A stretch of 64,000 nucleotides of DNA from Pseudomonadota bacterium (GTDB lineage Bacteria > Pseudomonadota > Gammaproteobacteria > Burkholderiales > Burkholderiaceae_C), in NCBI GenBank assembly GCA_021848345.1, contig JAJZUV010000002.1, positions 248,001-312,000 of the forward strand. The letters run 5' to 3'. Made by a program: the position numbers and the translations under genes. Shown here piece after piece: positions 35,226-43,228 of this stretch. Position 1 is the first letter of the stretch, and every line of letters starts with the position of its first letter. Under the pieces are notes generated by a model. The model saw nothing but the letters and a program-made list of their open reading frames with translations, made no database searches and was not told the DNA's origin.

Positions 35226-36544
35226 TGCGCACCGATTTCGACGCCATCGTCATCGGGGCCGGCCCTGCGGGTTCGACGGCCGCGATCCTGCTGGGGCGCG
35301 CGGGCTGGTCGGTGGCCCTGATCGAGAAGCGGGACTTCCCGCGGCGCAAGGTCTGCGGCGAGTGCCTGGCGGCGAGCAACCTGTCCATCCTGGACGCGCT
35401 CGGCGTCGGCCAGGCCTACCGCGGCGCCGCCGGGCCCGAGCTGAAGCATCTGGCCCTGCTGCGCGGGGACGAACAGGTCCTCGCGGATCTGCCGCCGGGC
35501 GCTGTCGAGGGGCGGCGCTGGGGGCGAGCATTGGGGCGCGAGATCCTGGACACGATGTTGCGCGACCAGGCGCGCGCCGCGGGCGTGACCCTGCTGCAAC
35601 CCTGGGCCGTGCAAGGCGTGCGCGGTGGGGCGGGGGACTGGCGGGTCGAGGTCCGCGCGGTCGACTCCAGGGAATGCCTGAGCCTGCGCGCGCCGGTGGC
35701 CGTCGCGGCCAACGGGTCGTGGGAGGCCTTGCCGTCGGGGCTGCCGGGGCGCCGGCCCCGGCGTCGGGCCGGGGAACTGTTCGCCTTCAAGGCGAACTTC
35801 CGCGGCGTGGCGTTGCGGGAGGGTGTGCTGTCCGTGCTCGCCCTGGACGGTGGCTACGGGGGCATGGTGCTGGCCGAGCAAGGGATCGCGACCGTGGCCT
35901 GCTGCGTGCGTCGCGACCGGCTCGAGGCCTGCCGACGCGCACAGCCGGGGCTGCGCGCCGGGGAGGCGGTCGAGTCCTGGCTCGCACAAGACTGCCTGGG
36001 CGTTCGCACGGCGTTGGCCGGCGCCACTCGCCAAGGGCCCTGGCTGGCGGCCGGCCCTCTCGACCCGGGCGTGCGCCTGCGTGGCGACGACGCGATGTTT
36101 CGCATCGGCAACGCGGCGGGCGAGGCCCACCCGATCGTGGGCGAGGGCATGAGCATGGCCCTGCAATCGGCCTGGCTGCTGAGCGCGCAGTTGCTCGAGC
36201 TCGCCGGCCGGAACGGGCCGCCGCGCGATGCGGCGGCAGGCGCGAGCTGGCAGCGCGAGGCGGCCGCGCGCTACGCCGCGGCCTGGAAGCGCCAGTTCGT
36301 TCCGCGGATGCGCATCGCCGCGGCCTTCGCCCATGCGGCGATGCATCCGGCGACTTCGGTTGTGGGCCTGGGCGCGGCCCGACTCTGGCCGGGCCTGCTG
36401 ACCCGGGGCGCGAGCTGGAGCGGCAAGATCCGCGACATCATCGAACCCCCGAGCGCGTCGCCGCGCACGCGCCTTTCCCCGCAATCCCTTCGGCCGCAGG
36501 TCGATCGGGCTTCCCGCACGAACCGCCATGACGACAACCTTTGA
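35225..36544 (+). CDS. FAD-dependent oxidoreductase (geranylgeranyl reductase/monooxygenase-like)
   Basis: This 439-residue flavoprotein has the dinucleotide-binding GAGPAGS at residues 11-17, then EKRDFPRRKVCGECLA with a CxxC-like CGEC (44-47). The second FAD motif, around FRIGNAAGEAHPIVGEGMSMAL, has the GD-type aspartate replaced by asparagine. It groups by eye with geranylgeranyl-reductase-like and aromatic-ring-modifying flavoproteins. In this operon it probably hydroxylates, oxidises or reduces the polyketide. Its last 17 bases overlap the ACP gene, so the extreme C-terminus (rich in Arg and Pro) is probably flexible. Confidence 0.85.
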   Translation: MRTDFDAIVIGAGPAGSTAAILLGRAGWSVALIEKRDFPRRKVCGECLAASNLSILDALGVGQAYRGAAGPELKHLALLRGDEQVLADLPPGAVEGRRWGRALGREILDTMLRDQARAAGVTLLQPWAVQGVRGGAGDWRVEVRAVDSRECLSLRAPVAVAANGSWEALPSGLPGRRPRRRAGELFAFKANFRGVALREGVLSVLALDGGYGGMVLAEQGIATVACCVRRDRLEACRRAQPGLRAGEAVESWLAQDCLGVRTALAGATRQGPWLAAGPLDPGVRLRGDDAMFRIGNAAGEAHPIVGEGMSMALQSAWLLSAQLLELAGRNGPPRDAAAGASWQREAAARYAAAWKRQFVPRMRIAAAFAHAAMHPATSVVGLGAARLWPGLLTRGASWSGKIRDIIEPPSASPRTRLSPQSLRPQVDRASRTNRHDDNL

Positions 36545-36824
36545 GCGCCTGGGCGCGATCCTGGTCAAGGACTACAAGCTTTCCCCCGAAGCCCTGGTCC
36601 CGCAGGCCACGCTGGAGAGCCTGGGCATCGACTCGCTCGCGGCCGCCGAGCTGCTGTTCAGCGCGGAGGACGTGTTCGGGATCGTCTTTCCGCCCGAGCC
36701 CGTGCCGCTGCCCACGCTGGGCGACGTGGCCGCCTACATCGATGGCTTGATCGCGCAGCAGCATGCCGGCGACACCTCGGCAAAGCCCGACGCTCACGGC
36801 GGGCAGGGGCCGGTTCGGCCATGA
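36528..36824 (+). CDS. Acyl carrier protein
   Basis: This 98-residue protein has the phosphopantetheine site LGIDSLAAAELLF with Ser36, acidic helix II, and a Gly/Pro-rich tail of about 18 residues. It starts inside the previous gene (17-base overlap) and its stop overlaps the ketosynthase start by four bases. It is not beside fabD/fabG, so it is a dedicated ACP for this operon rather than the housekeeping AcpP. It probably carries the growing or starter acyl chain for the KS and type III PKS. Confidence 0.9.
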   Translation: MTTTFERLGAILVKDYKLSPEALVPQATLESLGIDSLAAAELLFSAEDVFGIVFPPEPVPLPTLGDVAAYIDGLIAQQHAGDTSAKPDAHGGQGPVRP

Positions 36825-38062
36825 GGAGAGTCGCCGTCACCGGCATGGGCGTGTTGAGCCCGTTGGGCAGGTCCACGGCCGAGGTGTACGCCCGTGCGCG
36901 CGCGGGACGATCCGGGGTTCGCCGCATCGACGCGCCGTTCGCCGGGCGCCTGCTGTCGCCGATCGCGGCCACGGTCGAGGACTTCGACGCCAGCGACGAT
37001 TTCGATCCCCCCAGGTTGCGCATGCTCGATCGCGTGAGCCAGTTCGCCGCGCTCGCCGCCAGGCAGGCCGTGGGCGCCGCCGGAGCCTGTCTGGAGGCTT
37101 GCGAACGCGAGCGCGCGGGAGTGTTCGTGGGAACCGGAATGGGCGGAAGCATCAGCAACGACGAGGGCTACCAGACGCTGTACGGGCAGGGCTCGGAGCG
37201 CATCAAGCCCTACACCGTGCTGCTGGGCATGCACAATGCTCCCGCCGCCTGGATCAGCCTGGAGCATGGCCTGCTCGGCCCCAGCCTGAGCTACTCGACC
37301 GCCTGTTCCTCGTCGGCCGTGGCCATCGGCGAGGCGTGGCTGCGTATCGCCTGCGGAAGCCTCGACCTGGCCATCGCCGGGGGCGCCGAGGCCCCGCTGT
37401 CCTTCGGCTCGCTGAAGGCATGGGAGGCGCTGCGCACCGTCGCGAGCGTCGACCCCGACGATCCCGCCGCGTCGTGCAAACCCTTCGCGCGCGAGCGCAG
37501 CGGCATGGTGCTGGGCGAAGGCGCCGCGATGCTGGTGCTCGAACCCTGGGATCGGGCGCTCGCCCGCGGGGCGACGGTCTGCGGGGAGGTCCTCGGCTAC
37601 GGCCTGAGCACCGATGTCGGCCACATCACCCGTCCCAGCGTCGAGGGCCAGGCCGCGGCCATGCGCGCGGCGCTTCGGTCCGCCGCGATCGGCCCGGCGG
37701 ACATCGACATGATCAACGCGCACGGGACCGCGACCCCGGCCAACGACGTGGCGGAAACCGCGGCGATCAAGGCGGTGTTCGGCGATCGCGCGACGCGCAT
37801 CCCGATCAGCGCGACCAAGGCCCTGCACGGCCACCTGCTCGGAGCCGCGGGGGCGCTGGAGTGCGTGCTGTCGCTGCTGGCGCTGCAGCACGGCACGGCC
37901 CTGCCCACGATGCACCTGCGAACGCCGGATCCGGCCTGCGATCTGGACTACGTGCCCAATGCGGCCCGCGACGGCGTGGCCGCGCGCACCATGCTGTCGA
38001 ATTCCTTCGCGTTCGGCGGCACCAACGCGGTCCTGGTGTTGGGCGCGGCGGACGCTACCTAG
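36821..38062 (+). CDS. Beta-ketoacyl-ACP synthase, FabF/FabB-like
   Basis: This 413-residue ketosynthase has the Cys-His-His set: Cys162 in YSTACSSSAVAIG, His301 in INAHGTATPANDV, and Lys333/His338 in TKALHGHLLGAAGA. The C-terminal SNSFAFGGTNAVLV is also standard. It should elongate ACP-bound acyl chains with malonyl-ACP. Placed after its own ACP and a type III PKS, it probably builds or extends a special fatty-acyl starter. It is the last gene of the coupled operon. Confidence 0.92.
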   Translation: MRRVAVTGMGVLSPLGRSTAEVYARARAGRSGVRRIDAPFAGRLLSPIAATVEDFDASDDFDPPRLRMLDRVSQFAALAARQAVGAAGACLEACERERAGVFVGTGMGGSISNDEGYQTLYGQGSERIKPYTVLLGMHNAPAAWISLEHGLLGPSLSYSTACSSSAVAIGEAWLRIACGSLDLAIAGGAEAPLSFGSLKAWEALRTVASVDPDDPAASCKPFARERSGMVLGEGAAMLVLEPWDRALARGATVCGEVLGYGLSTDVGHITRPSVEGQAAAMRAALRSAAIGPADIDMINAHGTATPANDVAETAAIKAVFGDRATRIPISATKALHGHLLGAAGALECVLSLLALQHGTALPTMHLRTPDPACDLDYVPNAARDGVAARTMLSNSFAFGGTNAVLVLGAADAT

Positions 38063-38142
38063 CAGGCCAGGGCGGCTGACGGGACTGCGCCGAGGGTCTC
38101 GCGCCCGCCGCGGGGCCAGTATCCAGAAAGCTGCGCAGATAA

Positions 38143-38172
38143 TTGCACAGTTAACTGAAGAAGTGCTAGATT
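38143..38172 (+). promoter_or_regulatory. MarR promoter with internal palindromic operator
   Basis: TTGCAC (38143-38148) and TAGATT (38167-38172) with an 18-base spacer form a promoter 10 bases before the MarR ATG. The spacer holds the perfect palindrome CAGTTAACTG (38148-38157). A MarR dimer bound there would block RNA polymerase, so autorepression is likely. Confidence 0.65.
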
Positions 38173-38181
38173 GGAGCCATC

Positions 38182-38610
38182 ATGGATCGCTCCGAACTCT
38201 CCGCGCTCGCCTCTGATCTGCGCGCCACGCTGGGCATGCTCAAGCGGCGCCTGCGCGAGCGCGCCTCGCTCGATGACCTGACGCCCTCGCAGACCGATGT
38301 GCTGCGCTGGCTGCATCACCACGACCAGGCCACGGTGTCGCGCCTGGCGCGCGAGTGCGGCCTGCGTCCGCAGTCCATGGCCACGATCGTCGCGACGTTG
38401 CAGGCCCGGGGCCTGGTGGCGGGCGCGTCCGATCCGCAGGACGGACGGCAGGTGCTGATCCGGCTGACTCCGCTGTGTCGGGACAGGATCTCGCAGGGGC
38501 GCGCCGCCCGGGAGGACTGGCTGGCCAGTCGTATCGAACAGCTCTCCGCGGAGCAACAAGAGCAATTGCGCGCGGCGGCTTCGCTGCTACGCCGCATTGC
38601 CGAGCCCTGA
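38182..38610 (+). CDS. MarR family transcriptional regulator
   Basis: This 142-residue winged-helix regulator has the MarR core: LTPSQTDVLRWLHHHDQATVSRLARECGLRPQSM, followed by the wing around ASDPQDGRQVLIRLT. It stands in front of a small membrane protein gene and an MFS exporter gene on the same strand, an arrangement common for drug- or phenolic-responsive MarR repressors. Since it directly follows the polyketide operon, the ligand may be the pathway product or an intermediate; this is inference. Confidence 0.92.
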   Translation: MDRSELSALASDLRATLGMLKRRLRERASLDDLTPSQTDVLRWLHHHDQATVSRLARECGLRPQSMATIVATLQARGLVAGASDPQDGRQVLIRLTPLCRDRISQGRAAREDWLASRIEQLSAEQQEQLRAAASLLRRIAEP

Positions 38611-38663
38611 TCCGGTCTTCCCGGATTCCCATTCAACCTGCAATCTCAGGCGAGCACACGACC

Positions 38664-38993
38664 ATGACCTGGCTGAATCTGGTGGCCTATTTCTTCGGAG
38701 GATTGTTCCTCTGCAACGCCATTCCCCATGCCGTGGGCGGAGTCATGGGGCAGGCGTTCCAGACGCCTTTCGCGAAGCCGCCCGGGCGGGGCTTGTCCTC
38801 GTCGACGGTGAACGTACTCTGGGGGTTTTTCAACGCGGCGGTGGCCTACGCGCTGCTGGCCCACGTGGGACGCTTCTCGTGGAAGGACACGCCGGACGTG
38901 CTGGCCGGTGCCGCCGGTGCCTTGCTGATCGCGCTGTTCTCGGCCCGGCACTTCGGTCGCTTCCACGGCGGCAACTTCACGGAGAGGTCTTGA
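38664..38993 (+). CDS. Small membrane protein of unknown function
   Basis: This 109-residue protein has about three hydrophobic helices (near 5-25, 45-66 and 76-92) and ends with a polar tail (SARHFGRFHGGNFTERS). I do not recognise a characterised family. It lies between a MarR regulator and an MFS exporter, and the exporter frame begins at or just after its stop. It may assist the exporter or be regulated together with it. Confidence 0.72.
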   Translation: MTWLNLVAYFFGGLFLCNAIPHAVGGVMGQAFQTPFAKPPGRGLSSSTVNVLWGFFNAAVAYALLAHVGRFSWKDTPDVLAGAAGALLIALFSARHFGRFHGGNFTERS

Positions 38994-38998
38994 ACGCC

Positions 38999-40369
38999 GT
39001 GGCGGCGTCGCCCACGCCGGCCTCGATCTGGAGAGTGGCGGCTGTCGCGATGCTCGGCTCGCTGCTGGTGCAACTGGACGCCACGATCGTCAATGTCTCC
39101 TTGTCGCCGCTCGCCGCCGATCTGCGGGCTTCGCTGTCGACCATCCAGTGGGTGACCAGCGGCTACCTGCTAGCCTTGACCTTCGCGCTGCCGCTGAGCG
39201 GCTGGCTGGTCGAGCGCATGGGTGCCAAACGCCTGTACATCGGCTGCTTCGCCGTGTTCACCCTCAGCTCGGCACTGTGCGCGCTGGCCTGGTCCGCGGC
39301 TTCGCTGATCGCCTTTCGGTTGCTGCAGGGGGCGAGCGGCGGGGTGCTCGCGCCGATGGCACAGTTGATCATGAAGCGTGCCGCCGGCTCGAGGTTCTCG
39401 CGCGTCGCCGGGTACGCGGCCGTCCCCGTGCTGCTCGGTCCGCTGCTCGGCCCTGTGCTGGCGGGCGCGCTGCTGCATTGGGGATCGTGGCGCTGGCTGT
39501 TCGTGGTCAACCTGCCGGTGGGCGTGTTGGCGCTGGTGCTCGCGGCCTGGTTCCTCCCGTGGGAGCCGCCCACCCGCACGGGGCGCAGGCTCGACTGGGT
39601 GGGGCTGCTGCTGCTGTCGCCGGGCCTGTCCTTGATGCTGTTCGGATTGGTGCGGCTTCCGGGACCGTCGGGCTTCGCGGCGGCCGTGGCGGGAGCCTCG
39701 TTGCTGGCGTGCTTCGTTGCGCTGCAGCGACGCAAGGGCGCCGAGGCCCTGCTGGACCTGGACCTGTTTCGCGGTCGCGCATTTCGCGCGGCGTCGATCG
39801 CCCAGTTCCTGGGCAACGGCGTGATGTTCGCCGGACAGATGCTGATTCCCCTGTTCCTGATCGATGCGCTCGGCCGATCCCCGGCCGCGATGGGCTGGAT
39901 GATGGCCCCGATGGGCCTCGGGCTGCTCATCGTCATGCCGTCCATGGGCTTTCTCACCGCGCGCCTGGGCGAACGCAGGGTCGCCGTCGCGGGGGCGTCG
40001 CTGGCGCTCGTGTCCGCGCTGGGCCTGGCGCTGCTGGCGGCCACCCGGCTGCCGATGGCCGTGCTCGCCGCGATCCTGCTGGCGCGCGGCCTGGGCCTCG
40101 GCGCGGTCGGGATTCCCAGCCTGTCCGTGGCCTACGCCTCGATCGCCCCCGAGGCCCTGCCGATGGCGACGACCACGCTCAACATCGTGCAGCGCATCGG
40201 CGGGCCCACGCTGACCACGCTATGCGCCGTGGGCTTGAGCGCGCTGCTGCATGGCGTGGCAGCGGCTCATGCCGCGCATGCCTGGGCGGGGGCTTTCGCA
40301 CTGCTGGCTGCGCTGCATGGCTTGATGGTGATGGCGGTGGCCGCCTTGCCGCGCCGCGCGGAGCCCTGA
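38999..40369 (+). CDS. MFS transporter, DHA2 (EmrB/QacA-like) family
   Basis: This protein of about 456 residues has some 14 hydrophobic helices. Typical DHA2 motifs are LDATIVNVSLSPLAADL in helix 1, TIQWVTSGYLLALTFALPLSG in helix 2, and the motif C region GPLLGPVLAGALLHWGSWRWLF. It probably exports a drug or a small metabolite by proton antiport. GGAGAGG lies before two possible starts: a TTG at 38990 (too close) and a GTG at 38999 (chosen). Control by the upstream MarR is likely. It may export the polyketide made by the preceding operon, but this is unproven. Confidence 0.88.
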   Translation: MAASPTPASIWRVAAVAMLGSLLVQLDATIVNVSLSPLAADLRASLSTIQWVTSGYLLALTFALPLSGWLVERMGAKRLYIGCFAVFTLSSALCALAWSAASLIAFRLLQGASGGVLAPMAQLIMKRAAGSRFSRVAGYAAVPVLLGPLLGPVLAGALLHWGSWRWLFVVNLPVGVLALVLAAWFLPWEPPTRTGRRLDWVGLLLLSPGLSLMLFGLVRLPGPSGFAAAVAGASLLACFVALQRRKGAEALLDLDLFRGRAFRAASIAQFLGNGVMFAGQMLIPLFLIDALGRSPAAMGWMMAPMGLGLLIVMPSMGFLTARLGERRVAVAGASLALVSALGLALLAATRLPMAVLAAILLARGLGLGAVGIPSLSVAYASIAPEALPMATTTLNIVQRIGGPTLTTLCAVGLSALLHGVAAAHAAHAWAGAFALLAALHGLMVMAVAALPRRAEP

Positions 40370-40412
40370 AGCGGTCCGCGTCGAGGCCCTGTCCGGGCCG
40401 GCGCGCGCGGTC

Positions 40413-41192
40413 TCAGCGCGAGGAGGCCAGCACGGCCTGCACGTCGCGCAGCAGGCGCATCTTGCCCACCGCATCGGCCTGGTCGTAGATCTTGCGCACG
40501 TGCCCCTGGGGCCCGACGATCATCATCACGTCCTCATGGGTGATGTCGTAATCGACCTGGGCACGGTCCGCCAGCGGATTGGCCACGATGGGCTGGGGAT
40601 CCTCGCCGGCCACCGCCAGCGCCGGCGTGGCCTGGTCGCCGGAGGCGGCGGACGATGCCGAGCCCGGGGCGGAATCGGGCACCTTCTGGTAGTCCACGTG
40701 GTAGCCGCGGGTGACCACGCGCCGGATCTGGGTCGGCGTGCCGGTCAGATATTGCCAGTGCGGTTTCGCCGGGTTCCAGCCGTATTCGCGCAGGAAGGCG
40801 CGCATCTGGCGCGGGCCGGTGTCGCCGGGATCGACGTCGAAGGCGACCACGTCGACCTTCGAGGCCAGCGGCGTGGCGGCGAGCATGTTCTCGAAACCCA
40901 CCAGGTGCGCGGCCTCCACCGGGCAGTAGGTATCGCAGTAGGGGAACAGGAAGGTCACCACCTGCACCTTGCCGTGAAACCGGGCCGACGACACCTGTAC
41001 GCCGTTCTGGTTGATCAGGCCGCGGAACTGCGGCGCGTCGAACAGCACGGGCAAGGTGGCGCGCGGGGCGCCGCGCTGGTGCCCGAGCAGCCAGCCGGCC
41101 GCGCCGGCGATCACCACGGCCAGCGCCGCGACCACGACGACGAGTCCGAGGCGGCCGCGCGCGCCATCGGTTTGCACTTCCTTTTGGCTCAT
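40413..41192 (-). CDS. SCO1/SenC family copper-chaperone-like protein
   Basis: This 259-residue protein is anchored by one N-terminal helix (about 16-36) and has a thioredoxin-like periplasmic domain with the copper-binding CxxxC motif (Cys86, Cys90 in PYCDTYC) and a distal histidine (His219 in YDITHEDVMM). SCO proteins help assemble the CuA centre of cytochrome c oxidase or act as thiol reductases. An insertion rich in Ala and Ser at about 172-200 precedes the final histidine, unlike compact SCO proteins. The ATG at 41192 follows AGGA. It converges with the MFS gene. Confidence 0.9.
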   Translation of the reverse strand: MSQKEVQTDGARGRLGLVVVVAALAVVIAGAAGWLLGHQRGAPRATLPVLFDAPQFRGLINQNGVQVSSARFHGKVQVVTFLFPYCDTYCPVEAAHLVGFENMLAATPLASKVDVVAFDVDPGDTGPRQMRAFLREYGWNPAKPHWQYLTGTPTQIRRVVTRGYHVDYQKVPDSAPGSASSAASGDQATPALAVAGEDPQPIVANPLADRAQVDYDITHEDVMMIVGPQGHVRKIYDQADAVGKMRLLRDVQAVLASSR

Positions 41193-41304
41193 TCCTGGTC
41201 CTGCGCGATGCGCGGCCGCGTCCCCCTCGGCCGACGAGCCATGCATGCTAGGGCGCGGCCGGCCGAGGCATTGTGTCAGGATGTGCCGCGCGCCCGATCC
41301 GGGT

Positions 41305-41772
41305 TCAGTCCAGTTCGAGGTACGACAGCGGAAGTGCCGTGGTCGACTTGATCTGCTCCATCGCGAAGCTCGAGCTGACGTCGAGGAAATGCATGCGCTC
41401 GATGATCTTGCGGTAGATCGCGTCGTAGGCCTTGATGTCGGGTACCTTGATCTTGAGCAGATAGTCCACGTCTCCGCTCATGCGGTAGATCTCGACGACT
41501 TCCTCGATGTCGTCCAGCGCGGTGGAGAAGGACTTGACCCAGGCCGCCGAGTGGTCGCTGGTGCGGATGGACACGAACACCGTGACCCCGGCGTTGAGCT
41601 TCGCATCGTCGAGGATGGCGACCTTGCCGCGCACCACGCCGGTCTCCTGCAGGCGCTGCAGACGCCGCCAGCAGGCCGCCGGAGAGATGCCGATGGTCTC
41701 GGCGATGCGCGCGATGGGCACGTCGGCATCACGCTGCAACTGGCGCAGGATCTCGCGGTCGAACTTGTCCAT
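41305..41772 (-). CDS. Lrp/AsnC family transcriptional regulator
   Basis: This 155-residue regulator has an N-terminal HTH (LDREILRQLQRDADVPIARIAETIGISPAACWRRLQRLQETG, a very typical Lrp start) and a C-terminal RAM ligand-binding domain (VDYLLKIKVPDIKAYDAIY). It is the last gene of the C-S lyase/amino-acid transporter operon, 10 bases after the ATPase gene, so it probably controls that operon in response to an amino acid such as cysteine or cystine. Confidence 0.93.
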   Translation of the reverse strand: MDKFDREILRQLQRDADVPIARIAETIGISPAACWRRLQRLQETGVVRGKVAILDDAKLNAGVTVFVSIRTSDHSAAWVKSFSTALDDIEEVVEIYRMSGDVDYLLKIKVPDIKAYDAIYRKIIERMHFLDVSSSFAMEQIKSTTALPLSYLELD

Positions 41773-41782
41773 GGCGCGGCCT

Positions 41783-42544
41783 TCAGCGGCCTTCCATCAG
41801 GCGCCCGAGGAACTTGCGGGTGCGCGCATGCTTCGGCGCGAGGAACAGGTCCTTCGACGGGCCCTGCTCGACGATGGCTCCGCCGTCCATGAACACCGTG
41901 CGGTCCGCCGCCTCGCGCGCGAAATTCATCTCGTGCGTGACCACCACCATGGTGTGGTGTTCCGCGGCCAGCGCGCGCATGACCGTGAGCACCTCGCCGA
42001 CCAGTTCCGGGTCCAGCGCCGAGGTCGGCTCGTCGAAAAGGATCACGTCCGGGTTCATCGCCAGCGCGCGCGCGATGGCCACGCGCTGCTGCTGGCCTCC
42101 GCTGAGCGCCGAGGGGTAGAGGTCGCGCTTGTCGTCCAGCCCCACCTTGGCGAGCATGGCGCGCGCGTTGTCCAGTGCGGTGGCGCGCGGCTGCCCTTTC
42201 ACGTACAGCAGACCCTCGGCCACGTTCTGCAAGGCCGTGCGGTGAGGGAACAGGTTGAAGTTCTGGAACACGAAGCCCACGTGCCGGCGAAGTTCCCGCA
42301 CCGCGGCCTTCTGGCGCCTGAGCGGATGCGCCGCGTCGATCACCACCTGGTTCACGCGAAGGGTGCCGGCCGTGGGCTCGTCCAGGCAGTTCAGGCAGCG
42401 CAGCAGCGAGGTCTTGCCCGAGCCGCTGGGGCCGATGACGGCGACCACCTCGCCCTTGCGCACGTCGAGGTCAATGCCGTGCAGCACCTCCGTGTCGCCG
42501 TACTTCTTGCGCAGGCCCTTGATCTCGATCATCGTGTCATGCAT
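41783..42544 (-). CDS. Polar amino acid ABC transporter ATP-binding protein (TcyN/GlnQ-like)
   Basis: This 253-residue ATPase has Walker [28 protein letters not shown], signature [15 protein letters not shown] and Walker [17 protein letters not shown]. The set is typical of the GlnQ/TcyN group of polar amino acid importers. Starts at 42556, 42544 and 42532 are possible; 42544 is a compromise, and a GAGGA site lies upstream of all three. It completes the importer with the permease and binding-protein genes upstream in the same operon. Confidence 0.92.
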   Translation of the reverse strand: MHDTMIEIKGLRKKYGDTEVLHGIDLDVRKGEVVAVIGPSGSGKTSLLRCLNCLDEPTAGTLRVNQVVIDAAHPLRRQKAAVRELRRHVGFVFQNFNLFPHRTALQNVAEGLLYVKGQPRATALDNARAMLAKVGLDDKRDLYPSALSGGQQQRVAIARALAMNPDVILFDEPTSALDPELVGEVLTVMRALAAEHHTMVVVTHEMNFAREAADRTVFMDGGAIVEQGPSKDLFLAPKHARTRKFLGRLMEGR

Positions 42545-42559
42545 GGCGGTGCGCATTCC

Positions 42560-43225
42560 TCATCCGCGTCGCACATGCGCGGAAAACCTGGTTTCCAGTC
42601 CGGTCTGCCAGCGTGCGAGGACGCTGGACAGCACCCAGTAGATCGCGGCGGCGGCCAGGTACATGGTGAACACCTGGAAGGTTCGCGCGGTGATGAGCTG
42701 GGCCTGCCGGAACAACTCGGGCACCTGGATGGTCGCCGCCAGCGAGGTGTCCTTGACCAGGCTGATGAAACTGTTGCCCAGCGGCGCCAGCGCAACCCGT
42801 GCGGCCTGCGGCAGGATGACCCGGCGCAGGGTCAGCGGCTGCGACATGCCGATGGACTGCGCGGCCTCCCACTGGCCGTGGTCCACGGAGAGGATGGCCG
42901 AGCGGATGATCTCCGAGGTATAGCCCCCGATGTTCAGACTGAAGCCCAGCAGAGCCGAGGGAATGGGATCGAGGCGAAGCCCCAGCTGCCCCAGGCCGTA
43001 ATAGATCAGGAACAGTTGCACCAGCAGCGGCGTGCCCCGGATGAAGGAGACGAAGAAGGAGGCCAGCTGGCTCAGCCCCGGCAAGGGATACAGGCGCGCC
43101 AGCGCCACCGCCAGTCCGATCGCCAGGCCGATGGCCATGCTCCCCACGCTCAGCCCGACGGTGTAGCCGGCCCCCCGGGCCAGCATGGGGAGGGATTCCC
43201 AGACCAGTTCCAGACCGGGGCTCAT
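42560..43225 (-). CDS. Polar amino acid ABC transporter permease (TcyL-like)
   Basis: This 221-residue His/Glu/Gln-type permease has about five helices, the FIRGTPLLVQLFLIYYGLG motif near residues 61-79, and the EAA loop HGQWEAAQSIGMSQPLTLRR with VILPQAARVALAPLGN. It pairs with the ATPase gene downstream and the binding-protein gene upstream (3-base gap). It is close to the cystine permease TcyL, but specificity cannot be proven from sequence. Confidence 0.93.
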   Translation of the reverse strand: MSPGLELVWESLPMLARGAGYTVGLSVGSMAIGLAIGLAVALARLYPLPGLSQLASFFVSFIRGTPLLVQLFLIYYGLGQLGLRLDPIPSALLGFSLNIGGYTSEIIRSAILSVDHGQWEAAQSIGMSQPLTLRRVILPQAARVALAPLGNSFISLVKDTSLAATIQVPELFRQAQLITARTFQVFTMYLAAAAIYWVLSSVLARWQTGLETRFSAHVRRG

Positions 43226-43228
43226 GGT

